NCBI RefSeq assembly: GCF_003121405.1
Contig: NZ_QBUY01000007.1
Coordinates: forward strand, 1 to 64,000
DNA from: Paraburkholderia sp. C35
GTDB taxonomy: Bacteria > Pseudomonadota > Gammaproteobacteria > Burkholderiales > Burkholderiaceae
DNA length: 64,000 bases
Direction of reading: 5' to 3'
Under the pieces are notes generated by a model, which saw only the letters and a program-made list of their open reading frames with translations, had not been told where the DNA came from and did no database searches. Positions 36,875-45,745 of this stretch are shown one piece after another. The translations under genes were made by a program, and so were the position numbers. The stretch's first letter is position 1. Every line of letters starts with the position of its first letter.

Positions 36875-37909
36875 ATGTTAAGAGCCGGGCGCGCCCCGCG
36901 CCCAGACTTCAAGAGGATTCAAGATACGAGCACCAGCACTCCCGAACGGGATCTGATCAGCCAGGCCAACACGATCGTTATCGACGAACAATGCCCATCC
37001 GTTGCACTCCTTCAGAGGCGGTTGCGGATCGAATATGGTACGGCCGAGGGGTTGATGGAGGCTCTTGAGGCGCGCGAGGTTGTTACGCCGAGGTATGACG
37101 GGCTCCAGAGGCTCACTTCGCGCTATGAAACGCCGGAAACCTCACAGCGAGCCACCCACCTCCGGCGTGTTTTCGAGGCAGCGCGGTTCTTCTGGGAAAT
37201 GTGGGAAGAAGGCTCGGCGGGCGACACGCGCGCCATCGCATTTCACAATACCACAAGCCTATCGAATATGGCCTTCCGTGACCTCGTACTGCGTGATTTC
37301 AACAAGCAACGCCGATTATCTCTGTATGAGGCTGCAACCGCGCTGGCACGATGGCTGGAACGAAACGACAGAGGAACCGTGTTCGACGCGGCCATGAACG
37401 CCGATCTGGCGATCCTTTGCAGAGTGTCAGCGCGGTCAATTCAGCCGGTCAGCGACGTTGAGACGATCGTCCAGCGCTCTTTCGTTCGTCTCGTGCGGTA
37501 TCTGCAGCAGACACGCCTGGACGGGAAAGGTGCGCATTCGCGATGCTTCGAGTATTTCATCGCCGCCGCGTACGTTCCGACAGGCTACGGAAAGAACGGC
37601 GGCACGCACCCCGAGCACGTCGTGCCTTGTGCGTTCCTACGGGACCGATGCATCGCCAGACTTGGCGAAGGCGCCTCGGTTGAAGACATTGCGAACGAGA
37701 TCCGGCCGTTCCTCGCCATCGTGATGATCACCGATACGGAGCGGAGCAAGCTTGATAACAGTCCTGCGTTTGGTGGCTTGGGATTGAAGGACATCATGCC
37801 AGCGAACTGGGATTTTGAGGCGGGTGACCGGTTCGCGCGTCTCCACGCTGCACGTATCGCGTTCGAACCGCCCGCCTCCCTTCAACCGACGTCGGGCTAC
37901 CCTGCCTGA
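36875..37909 (+). CDS. FtsK-gamma-like winged helix protein with HNH-like motif
   Basis: From ATG 36875 the protein has 344 residues; the open frame reaches back to 36581, so the start is uncertain. Residues about 30-82 (QANTIVIDEQ, then LLQRRLRIEYGTAEGLMEALE) resemble the FtsK gamma DNA-reading winged helix. Near residues 243-256 GGTHPEHVVPCAFL resembles the first strand of an HNH/His-Me finger nuclease, with a later TDTERSKLDN. This suggests a sequence-guided nuclease, but both domain calls are by eye. No FtsK motor part is present. It stands alone at the start of the accessory region. Confidence 0.55.
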   Translation: MLRAGRAPRPDFKRIQDTSTSTPERDLISQANTIVIDEQCPSVALLQRRLRIEYGTAEGLMEALEAREVVTPRYDGLQRLTSRYETPETSQRATHLRRVFEAARFFWEMWEEGSAGDTRAIAFHNTTSLSNMAFRDLVLRDFNKQRRLSLYEAATALARWLERNDRGTVFDAAMNADLAILCRVSARSIQPVSDVETIVQRSFVRLVRYLQQTRLDGKGAHSRCFEYFIAAAYVPTGYGKNGGTHPEHVVPCAFLRDRCIARLGEGASVEDIANEIRPFLAIVMITDTERSKLDNSPAFGGLGLKDIMPANWDFEAGDRFARLHAARIAFEPPASLQPTSGYPA

Positions 37910-38196
37910 CCGAAAAGCCCTCACCTTATGGACGACGAAAACTGGTTTACGTCTAAAATGTCGATGATCACGCCGGCTGGCCGCACGTTAACAACGACGC
38001 GTCGTCGTCGCGCTCCTGAGGTTCACGACCATTGCAGTACAAGGCCTTCCCTTTGGTCCGGAGATGCCCCTCAGCGCCGCACTGCAGTGGTCGCCTCTGA
38101 ATCCGAGATGGTCAATTAAGGACCGATGTCACAAACGACCTGCGAAGAGCAAGCTGGAACGGGCCGCCAATAGAACGATCCGTGCCGATTTACACG

Positions 38197-39111
38197 TCAG
38201 GCAGCGTCACGCGGATATCTGCGTGCGAGATCGATAAGCTCGAGTGTCTTAACGTTTATGTACTTGAGAAACACCACGAACTCCTGAGGCTCCAGATTCT
38301 TTTGATCGGTCGTGATACTGGCAGGAGTAGCATGGAGCAGCTTGCTTGCGAACGTGTACAGGAAGTCATATTCAGGAAGCAGGTCGGCGCGATCAGCCAT
38401 TTCTTTCCACTCCCATCGCTTTTTCTTGCCATTCTTCGCCAACACAAGATCTCGGATTGACGGAAGTACTTTCGCGTCGTAATCGGCCCGCTCCGCTCGC
38501 AATGCTGTCAGCGCCTCCTCGACCTGGGTTATTGCTTTCTTCTCCACCAGACTTGCCTGAAACCCATATCCGTTTTCCTTCGCCTGTTCCGCATAGAGAG
38601 AGAAACCGCGCGCTGCTTCTTCGTCGATCATCGATGCGACCGATCTCATCCGATTGCCAAAATCAAGCGACTCAGCTTCATCCATCGCCGATCTCATTGC
38701 CTGCTGTTCTTTCTTATCAAACGCCCGAAGCATCCCGACTTCACGATGAAGCTGTTGCAGGTAGTCTGTGAAGTATTTCTGCTGCGTGTCCAGAAGTTGT
38801 CCATAGTACACAAGACCGTACCGCTCATCCCGTTCGAAAAGATGTAGCCAGACACTTAGCTCAAAGAGGTATCTGGATACAGCGACGGTCCCAATTGTCT
38901 CGATGAAGTGGAAATTTTGTTCCAAAAACAGACGTACGCGTATGAGACTGTCGCCCATAACAGCAATGCACCAGGAGCCCTGGCTTCGCTTGTCAAAACG
39001 CTCCAAGATTTCGTCCGTTCGAAGGCGGCGCGCTTCACAGTCAATGGTGGCACGATGCGCCTTGATCGCTCCTACTAGGGAGCCGAGTTGTGTGCCGACG
39101 TCAAACATCAT
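38197..39111 (-). CDS. Hypothetical helical protein
   Basis: This 304-residue protein is soluble and mostly helical with many aromatic and charged residues. Its pattern (LFELSVWLHLFERDERYGLVYYG near the middle and FLYTFASKLLHATPAS near the end) recalls DUF5677-like proteins, but I cannot assign it. The end is K/R rich around KNGKKKRWEWKEM. It is followed at a distance by the FtsK-gamma/HNH-like gene on the other strand. AGGTAG precedes the start. Confidence 0.6.
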   Translation of the reverse strand: MMFDVGTQLGSLVGAIKAHRATIDCEARRLRTDEILERFDKRSQGSWCIAVMGDSLIRVRLFLEQNFHFIETIGTVAVSRYLFELSVWLHLFERDERYGLVYYGQLLDTQQKYFTDYLQQLHREVGMLRAFDKKEQQAMRSAMDEAESLDFGNRMRSVASMIDEEAARGFSLYAEQAKENGYGFQASLVEKKAITQVEEALTALRAERADYDAKVLPSIRDLVLAKNGKKKRWEWKEMADRADLLPEYDFLYTFASKLLHATPASITTDQKNLEPQEFVVFLKYINVKTLELIDLARRYPRDAA

Positions 39112-39257
39112 GTTCTACCTGATGAATAGTGCTTACAGATTGACGCGTTTTGTCGTTACGGGTCGTGTAGCCTCGCAGCGAACGAAACGATGATCAGGAC
39201 ACTGCAGTAGCGGCCAACTTCGGATCGCCCTTGAACCGGGAGCTCGGCAGCCATGCT

Positions 39258-39743
39258 TCACCGCAACGCGCGTCGGTCCATAGGTACTTCGCCATCCGCC
39301 ATGCGAATGACGAAAACCGCCTCGTCATCGCTCTTTTCAACGAACCATGTGTGTTCACGGCCGCATTCGTACGACTCGTCATCGGGAACGACGACTTTTG
39401 ATCCGCAGTCCCAGCACCAGAATGCAAAGCTGTGGCAGACGTCGCATTTGCCCGTAAAAATGATTGCCCAACTCCATTCGACTGGCAAGGGAAGCTGGCC
39501 ATCCCAGAAGACGAATCCTTCCGTTTTGCGCTTCTGGAGGCGACAATGAGGGCATGGGTCGATCATAGAGAAATCGAGCGCCACTGCCTCATCGGTCGTA
39601 ACGATCCGGATTTCGATATCAAGCGCATCGCTGGGCCAACGGTCGGGCTTGCAGGCGGCACATTGAAATCTGATTTTTCGACAAGACTTGCCCTTTGTGC
39701 TCAGTGGCACCGAAACGTAAATCCTCTCGCTACTGAGCGCCAT
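39258..39743 (-). CDS. Hypothetical protein with several zinc-ribbon-like cysteine pairs
   Basis: The 161-residue product contains four CxxC pairs: QCAACK, PCPHC, KCDVC and WCWDCG, which could bind two zinc ions. No known domain is recognised. The ribosome-binding site is weak, so the start is uncertain. It lies just beyond the end of the truncated helicase gene on the same strand and may be part of that locus. Confidence 0.55.
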   Translation of the reverse strand: MALSSERIYVSVPLSTKGKSCRKIRFQCAACKPDRWPSDALDIEIRIVTTDEAVALDFSMIDPCPHCRLQKRKTEGFVFWDGQLPLPVEWSWAIIFTGKCDVCHSFAFWCWDCGSKVVVPDDESYECGREHTWFVEKSDDEAVFVIRMADGEVPMDRRALR

Positions 39744-39872
39744 TGGCAGTATGCCGTTGCCCGGCGGGTGTAAGACGGACCTTCCGGGCCGCGGCGTGGA
39801 TCGCTGCTAGTGCCTGTCCGTTCACCGGGTCGCTGTTTCTGAGAAGCTTCTCCGCAGCGGCAAGCGTCCCTT

Positions 39873-42800
39873 TCACGTGACAGTCGATGCTAACTGATTG
39901 CTCCAGCCTGTCGACGATTGCACATCTGCGAGTGCACGAAGCGGCCGACGCTCGAGGTTAAAGGTGTCGACATACTGGGTGTCGGGCTGCCAGTCAGAAC
40001 CCAGCAACATCCTTGTAACGTCGTCCGTTTTCCGCCAAAGCGGATGAAGGACTACTACGTGACCCGTAACCGCTCCATCCACGGTCCTTGTAACGAGCGA
40101 TGGCAACCCGGATGCATCAAGACGCTCGTACGACAGCGTGCCGCGCCTCATTTCTGCGACTGCTCTAGTCAACTCGTGGGCCCGTTCCATCCAGCCGCTG
40201 ATTTCGGGGAGCGCGAGGTCGCTCCTGTCAAGGCCACAACTATATGTGCGGGACGCCATGGCGCGCAGATATGACAAACCAAGCCGCCAGTCCAGCAGCC
40301 CGTGGTATCGACGATTGCCATAGCGTTGAATGCAACGATAGCAGGACGTCTGGCATTGGCTCGCATGATCGCCATCCTGATCAGTGCCGAGAAAGTCCTG
40401 CAGTGGCCACGTCTGCGGATCACGAAGAATCGAATCAATAATCTCGATGATACGTGGAGCGCCGGAAGCCTTTTCTACTTCCCCCAGCCTTCTGCAAAGG
40501 CCGGAGCCGTTGATCAACGCATCGGCAATCTGAAGCATCGGCTTGCCCGCCCTCAGTCTCGGCTCTAGGGCCTCGAACTCGTCGGGGGAAACGTCCAGTT
40601 CAAGAGCTGCTCGATGGACGAGAATCTGGGTTGCGCTTATCGCGGCAGCCCGGGTCGGTAAATGCGAATACTGACCACGACGTGCGACGCTACGAAGCGA
40701 GAGGCGCGAGTCAAATTCATCGAGCTGAAGATAAAGCGCCTCAGTCTTTTTGCGGGCGATCAATCCAAAGCGGTGACGCGGCCCCTGCGCGGCCCAGCGT
40801 GAGCCACGCTGCTTCTCCCGTATTGAAGAGTCGATCGCCTGCGGTCCATCAATCTTCGCCGAGCGCGACGTCAGAGGAACAGGCACCGCGCGCTCTTCCA
40901 CCAGGTCCACCGCGAATCTTTCGCCTTCGCCCTCGTCGTCCGACACACCGTCGTTGAGTTGCATGATGGTGACATCGGCTCCGCGTCGGACAACAACGTG
41001 CCCGCAGGCTAGACCTTCGCCTTCCCGCAACACCGTAGCGACGGTTCGTGTTGCCATCCGGCCGCTCTCTTCGGAATCGCTGTTGGGATGAAAATCCGTG
41101 CGGAACGCGGTCGGCGTGACATACCGCTTGAACACTTCTGCGTCGATGGTCTCGTGACAGTCGTCGCAGGTCCGTGGATCGGTGGGTTCCTGTTCTTCAT
41201 GCCTTGCCGATCCACAGTTCGGACAAAGCGCGACGTAGCTGGTCGATTCTATCCACTCGGACACAGTGCGCAGTTCGACCTCCGGCCCTCGCCGTCGAGG
41301 CTCGGCAAGGTCCCCGGTAAAGCCAATGACTTTGTGTTTTTGCTTGTCCTTGACAAGGACCGCTCCTGGAGCGAACTCAAACACCGCAAGGTCAAGGTCG
41401 CGATCCATCGTTGACCACTGATAGTCTGTCGATGGTTTGTCCTCTTCCGCCCTCAAGCCCAGATACAGTTCTCGAACCCGTGTGGGCATCCCGTACATGG
41501 GGAGGATCCCCGCTTCGGCCAGGAAACGCGCCAGACCGATACTGATCTGCGGCGCCTGGGTACGCAGCTGGTTGATCTCGCCAATCAGATTTTCGACGGT
41601 CGCTTCAAGGCGCAAGCGCTGGCGCTGGTCAGGGCTGAACGTCGCGGCGTTGACAAAGTTGTCGCGAACCGCAATCGACCCTTCTAGCGCCACCCGCAGA
41701 CGTTCTGGCCAGTTCGCTGCAGCGTGATCATAGTAGTCTTTCGTCGTCACATATTCGCCATGCACGTCAGGGGGGACGAGACGGTCGCCGGGGTACTCCC
41801 AGCCGTTGGCTTGGCATTCGCGCCTGAGCAGGGCGAACGCTTCTCTCAGCCATGCTTTCTTGAGCAGTCTGAGAGGGATTGGATCGTGGCTGACGGCCAG
41901 AAACGGCGGTGGAGGCGGATCCCCCGTAATCGCTTTCGGATGCGCGAAATAATATGCGTCGTGACTACGGCCGCGGCAAAAGGTCACAACGAATGAAAAG
42001 GCCTGCCCTCGCCGACCGGCGCGCCCGACACGCTGCTGGTAGTTGAATCGTTGGGGCGGCATGTTTGCCTGATACACGCTTTGCAGTGCGCCAATGTCAA
42101 TCCCGACCTCCATCGTCGTCGTGACTGACAGCATATCGATCTCCGAAGCGAGCTTCTGGATAGCGCTTTCGCCGTCGACAAATATCCCCTTGAAGCGCCG
42201 CAACCTTTCAGGAAAATCGTCCGTTTGTCCTGTGAGCTCTTCAACACGGAGCCTGAACCGGTTGACGCCCTGCTGTTCGCCGCGCAGGATCCGCAAACCG
42301 AGAAAATTCTGCCGCCATAGATCGCTGACCACACCCGTGGGCGCCGCGTCGAGGGGTAATGCACATCTCGTGCAAAGATTGACCCCGCGATGAAGATGTA
42401 CCCGCTTGCAGTTCGTACAGCGCCAGTAATCATCTGTTTCCTTCGCCAGCCTCAAATACAGATTGCCAATCTCGAACATGCCGCTTTTGTGTCCGCGGCT
42501 GGCAAAGCTGTCGAGTACGCGGGTCAAACCGTCAATGTGGTTGGCATCGCCGAAAATGCGCTGGGCGAAACGCAGGGTCCGCCGGTTTTTGACGTTATCG
42601 CCGCTGACCCATTCGGTCATCCGTTCCTCGTCCGCATAGCGATTGTTCCGCACCCTGGTAGCGCTCGCAAAAACCCGAAGCCATGCGTCCAGCCTGTCTT
42701 CCTCTTCGCCCGTCCTGTCGGAAATCGAAGGGTACGCAAGACCCGTTTCCTCCAACGCAAAGAAGGTGTTGGCGAAAATGACGTCATCGATAAGCTCATA

Positions 42801-43105
42801 CTGCCTCTCGAGTATCCGTGCGTTGAGTTCGTCCTTCGCGGCCTGGGCAAGCGACGAGCGATATCGCACCTTGCCCGCGTCGACTTCGAACAGCCGATGC
42901 CAGGGGTCTCCCTTGAAAGTCTTTCGCCCTGCCTCATCAAAGGGATGAATGCCCATGCGCACCAGCTCGCTGACAATGGCGCCCGTGGTGCCGTCCGCGC
43001 CAACGTACTGAAGTAGCTGGTCGAGCTTCACGCATCTGCCGCCATCGACGGGTTTGTCTTTGCCTTGCATGGCGGCGAATTGTGTGAGTAGTCGGTTGAC
43101 GTCGG
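39873..43105 (-). pseudogene. C-terminal part of a DUF1998-type DEAD/DEAH helicase
   Basis: The open frame (ATG at 43070, 1065 residues) encodes only the second half of a large superfamily 2 helicase. Helicase motif V (TTTMEVGIDIG, about 317-327) and VI (QRVGRAGRRGQ, about 346-356) are present, with zinc ribbons at C218/C221/C233/C236 and in LCPNCGS. A C-terminal CQTSCYRCIQRYG segment is typical of DUF1998. Walker A and DEAD-box motifs are missing. Upstream of 43070 the same frame still reads protein-like sequence (VAPDVNRLLTQFAAM) until it meets the dcm frame near 43105-43120, so a deletion has fused the two genes out of frame. Confidence 0.8.
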
Positions 43106-43530
43106 GCGCGACGCAGCTTCTCCATGAGTGTCAGGAACGGCCAGAGCGCGCCCGATCGGGTCTCGGACCCGTCATCTGCTCGCCCGATTCCGAGCCCATT
43201 GCCCGCAAGCGAAAGGTCCTGACAAGGAAACGACGCCCAGGCGAGATCGACGCTGCCTTCCAGATCGTCAACGGAGACCTTCCGGACATCGCGATCGTCG
43301 AAATGATCGCGCCCCCAATTCGAGATATAAGTGGCGGCCTTCAGTTCGTCAATATCATTGGCGAAAAGACATTCCCAGTCTTTCCCCAATCCAGCGCGCG
43401 CCATCCCTCCACCAGCGAAGAACTCGTAGAAGGTGTATTTATCGGATATCACGAACTGGGCCCCGGGTCTCTTTATTCTCGGCAGATTTTTTAATCTGCC
43501 AGCGATTGTATTCGAAAGTGCATGGCGCAT
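43105..43530 (-). pseudogene. dcm: 5' part of a DNA cytosine-5 methyltransferase gene
   Basis: The frame encodes the N-terminal third of a C5 methyltransferase: motif I FFAGGGMARAGLG, an acidic motif II region and motif IV FPCQDLSLAG with the catalytic cysteine. After LWPFLTLMEKL (about 43115) family similarity stops and the frame runs into out-of-frame helicase sequence. Target recognition and motifs VIII-X are absent, so methylation activity is unlikely. The start is ATG 43530 or, more likely, GTG 43452, which begins directly before motif I. It is divergent from the intact vsr gene. Confidence 0.82.
43481..43500. promoter_or_regulatory. Palindrome between dcm remnant and vsr
   Basis: GGCAGATT and AATCTGCC form perfect 8-base arms around TTTT. 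If dcm starts at GTG 43452, this lies in the divergent promoter region and may be an operator, as autoregulation is common for methyltransferase genes. Confidence 0.4.
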
Positions 43531-43559
43531 GCTTGTTTTTGTGGTTTTTGGGACGGGAT

Positions 43560-43961
43560 ATGGATCGCTCGCAAATCATGCGATCTGTCAGGTCGACCGA
43601 TACGCAGCCTGAACTGGCCGTTCGGCGAATGGTCTTCGAGCTTGGATATCGATATCGGCTACATCGCAAGGATTTACCGGGGCGCCCGGATCTCGCATTT
43701 ATTGGCCTACGCAAGGTCATTTTCGTGCATGGCTGCTTTTGGCACGGACACACCTGCAAGCGGGGAGCCCGCCGTCCAAAAACCAACGTCGACTACTGGA
43801 AAGAAAAAATCGCGCGCAACGTTGCCAGGGATGCGTCGAACGAGTCGAAACTGACTGCGTCCGGATGGGACGTGCTGACGGTCTGGGAATGCGAATTGAC
43901 GAAGCCGGAGGAACTTCGCGCGAAACTGCGTACATTTCTCGCCACAAGCGAATTGCCCTGA
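43560..43961 (+). CDS. vsr: Very short patch repair endonuclease Vsr
   Basis: The 133-residue protein has the complete Vsr fold: MRSVRSTDTQPELAVRRMV, catalytic Asp44 in GRPDLAF and the zinc/active-site segment HGCFWHGHTC (His57, Cys59, His62, His64, Cys66). Vsr nicks T:G mismatches that arise from deaminated 5-methylcytosine, so it normally accompanies a Dcm-type methylase. Here the divergent dcm gene is broken, leaving Vsr without its partner. The start at 43560 gives the conserved N-terminus. Confidence 0.9.
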   Translation: MDRSQIMRSVRSTDTQPELAVRRMVFELGYRYRLHRKDLPGRPDLAFIGLRKVIFVHGCFWHGHTCKRGARRPKTNVDYWKEKIARNVARDASNESKLTASGWDVLTVWECELTKPEELRAKLRTFLATSELP

Positions 43962-44332
43962 CGTCATCAGTTCTTCGGCCATTCGCGCTCGCGATCAGGC
44001 AGTGATTGTCGGGTGCGACGCTGAAGAAATCAGCGAAGCATCGCAAATGCATTTCTGCTCTCCAGAGGGCACCGGGAAGGCAACCCGACCAGGCCCTTGC
44101 AGCGCGCCCAGAAATCGCCCGATGACTCCTCGAATGGGGCTCCACCTGCGTAGTGTTGATTCCGCAGTAAAAAACACGCATGATCCGCTGCTCGCTAGGC
44201 ACCGCTGTTCGCGAAGCACCGCTACTGTTCCGCTCGAATACACGTACATCGCTACTTCCTATACCTACACGCAGCGCGTTCACTCCGTCATACCATCGGT
44301 GTCCGCGGCGTGCCGTTCGCAAATCCGTTTGC
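43962..44332. other. Intergenic stretch, no gene seen
   Basis: About 370 bases between vsr and the DUF262 pair. Short open frames on both strands show no recognised domain. It should hold the promoter of the DUF262 operon. Confidence 0.5.
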
Positions 44333-45745
44333 ATGAATACACCCTTATCTCCACTCAAGGTCGCTAGCGTGTCCCTGCTGGAACTGTTCGCAGGCGAGAT
44401 CGACGACGACATCCCGAACGGCCGGTTGCGACTGCCGGAGTACCAGCGCCCTTACCGCTGGAGCAGCGAACAGGTGGCGCAACTGGCGAGTGACCTGGCC
44501 CACCATTTCGAGGGATCAGCGGGGCATGACTACTATCTCGGCAGTCTGATCCTGCATCACGTCGATAACGGCTGGCTCAACATCATCGATGGGCAGCAGC
44601 GGCTAACGAGTGTTGGGATTCTGTGCGTGCTCGCACAGGAGACGATGCTTCCGGATCTCTGCTACAGCGCCCCGGAAAGCATGCGCCGGATCCGGGACAA
44701 TCTTGCGATACTGCGGCGCTCGAATCTTCGGCCGCGTCTGGACCTCGCCAGAATCAACGTTACGCTGGTGATCACGTCCCGCGAAGACGATGCGTACCGA
44801 TTCTTCGAAACGCAGAACAGCGGCGGCGTCCGCCTGTCTGGCATCGACATCGCCAAGGCTCATCACCTGCGCGTTGTTGACCGGGAACTGCAGAACGGCT
44901 ACGCCCGGCAGTGGGAAAAACTCGAGAAACTGGGGCCGGTGGTTGAGTGTGTGATGCGCGTGCGCCATTGGCAAAGCCTGGACTGGCGGGAACTGGCTAG
45001 CGCGACAAAACGGCCGATTGTGTGGCGCAACCAGGTCGTGCATGAACTGGCCGTTGCCACGGGCGACGAAGGCGCGGACCGTGCGTATCAGCTCACCCTT
45101 CACGATCGCGTGCAGCAGGACTGGCAGACTGCGCCGATGCCATGGCGATATGATATGCGTCAGCCATTGCAGGCAGGGGCCAACAGCATCCACTATCTCG
45201 AGCAGTTTCACACCCTGCTTCACCAGTATTGTCCGGACGCAGATGGCAAAACGCCACATGACGGGGCGTGGCCCGCGCTTTACGTCAAGCTGGTTGCCCA
45301 ATCAAAGGCGTCATCGTTCCTGCGCCAGCTGTTTGATGCGGCGCTGGTTCTTTACGTCAGCCGCTTTGGCGACGGCAGGATCGTTGAGGCAGGTCTGTGG
45401 CTGTTCCGTTCGATTTATTCACTGCGGCTGAGCAATGAAATGGCCGTGCGCGAGAGTTCGGTACAGCGATTCGTTCGCCTCAACCCAGTGCTGGACTGGG
45501 TGGCGCACAGTTACACGCATGCTCAGGTGATCGGGCGTCTGCGCGCCTTCCGCTATACGATCAAGCCTGAAAACCTTGAAGTTGGTCACCGCGCGAAGCC
45601 CCGACATGTACAGGCCGTATGCAAGGCCCTGAACTTCGCTTTGTCCCACGCGAAGCCGACTGCCGCACAGATAGTCGATCAGTTTGACGACGCGCTGTGC
45701 CGCGCCATTGACGAGTGCTGTATCCAGCAGGTGTCGACGTCATGA
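44333..45745 (+). CDS. DUF262 protein without nuclease domain (GmrS-like)
   Basis: The 470-residue protein carries a DUF262 domain: YQRPYRW at about 37-43, IDGQQR at 85-90 and FFETQNSGGVRLSGIDIAKAHHL. DUF262 domains are ParB/Srx-like NTPase folds that power type IV modification-dependent restriction (GmrS). The C-terminal half is helical and has no DUF1524 HNH motif. Its stop overlaps the start of a second DUF262 gene (ATGA), so the two are co-translated and probably act together. ATG at 44333 gives a compact N-terminus; the frame opens at 44180. Confidence 0.85.
   Translation: MNTPLSPLKVASVSLLELFAGEIDDDIPNGRLRLPEYQRPYRWSSEQVAQLASDLAHHFEGSAGHDYYLGSLILHHVDNGWLNIIDGQQRLTSVGILCVLAQETMLPDLCYSAPESMRRIRDNLAILRRSNLRPRLDLARINVTLVITSREDDAYRFFETQNSGGVRLSGIDIAKAHHLRVVDRELQNGYARQWEKLEKLGPVVECVMRVRHWQSLDWRELASATKRPIVWRNQVVHELAVATGDEGADRAYQLTLHDRVQQDWQTAPMPWRYDMRQPLQAGANSIHYLEQFHTLLHQYCPDADGKTPHDGAWPALYVKLVAQSKASSFLRQLFDAALVLYVSRFGDGRIVEAGLWLFRSIYSLRLSNEMAVRESSVQRFVRLNPVLDWVAHSYTHAQVIGRLRAFRYTIKPENLEVGHRAKPRHVQAVCKALNFALSHAKPTAAQIVDQFDDALCRAIDECCIQQVSTS

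Noticed and set aside
36508-36912. Minus-strand frame of 134 codons at the accessory boundary
   Set aside because: Overlaps an open frame on the other strand, has no recognised domain and no convincing ribosome-binding site; left undecided within the gap entry.
39873-43070. Complete DrmA or DrmB protein of a DISARM system
   Set aside because: The helicase N-terminal motifs are missing and no other DISARM genes are present; only a DUF1998-type helicase remnant can be supported.
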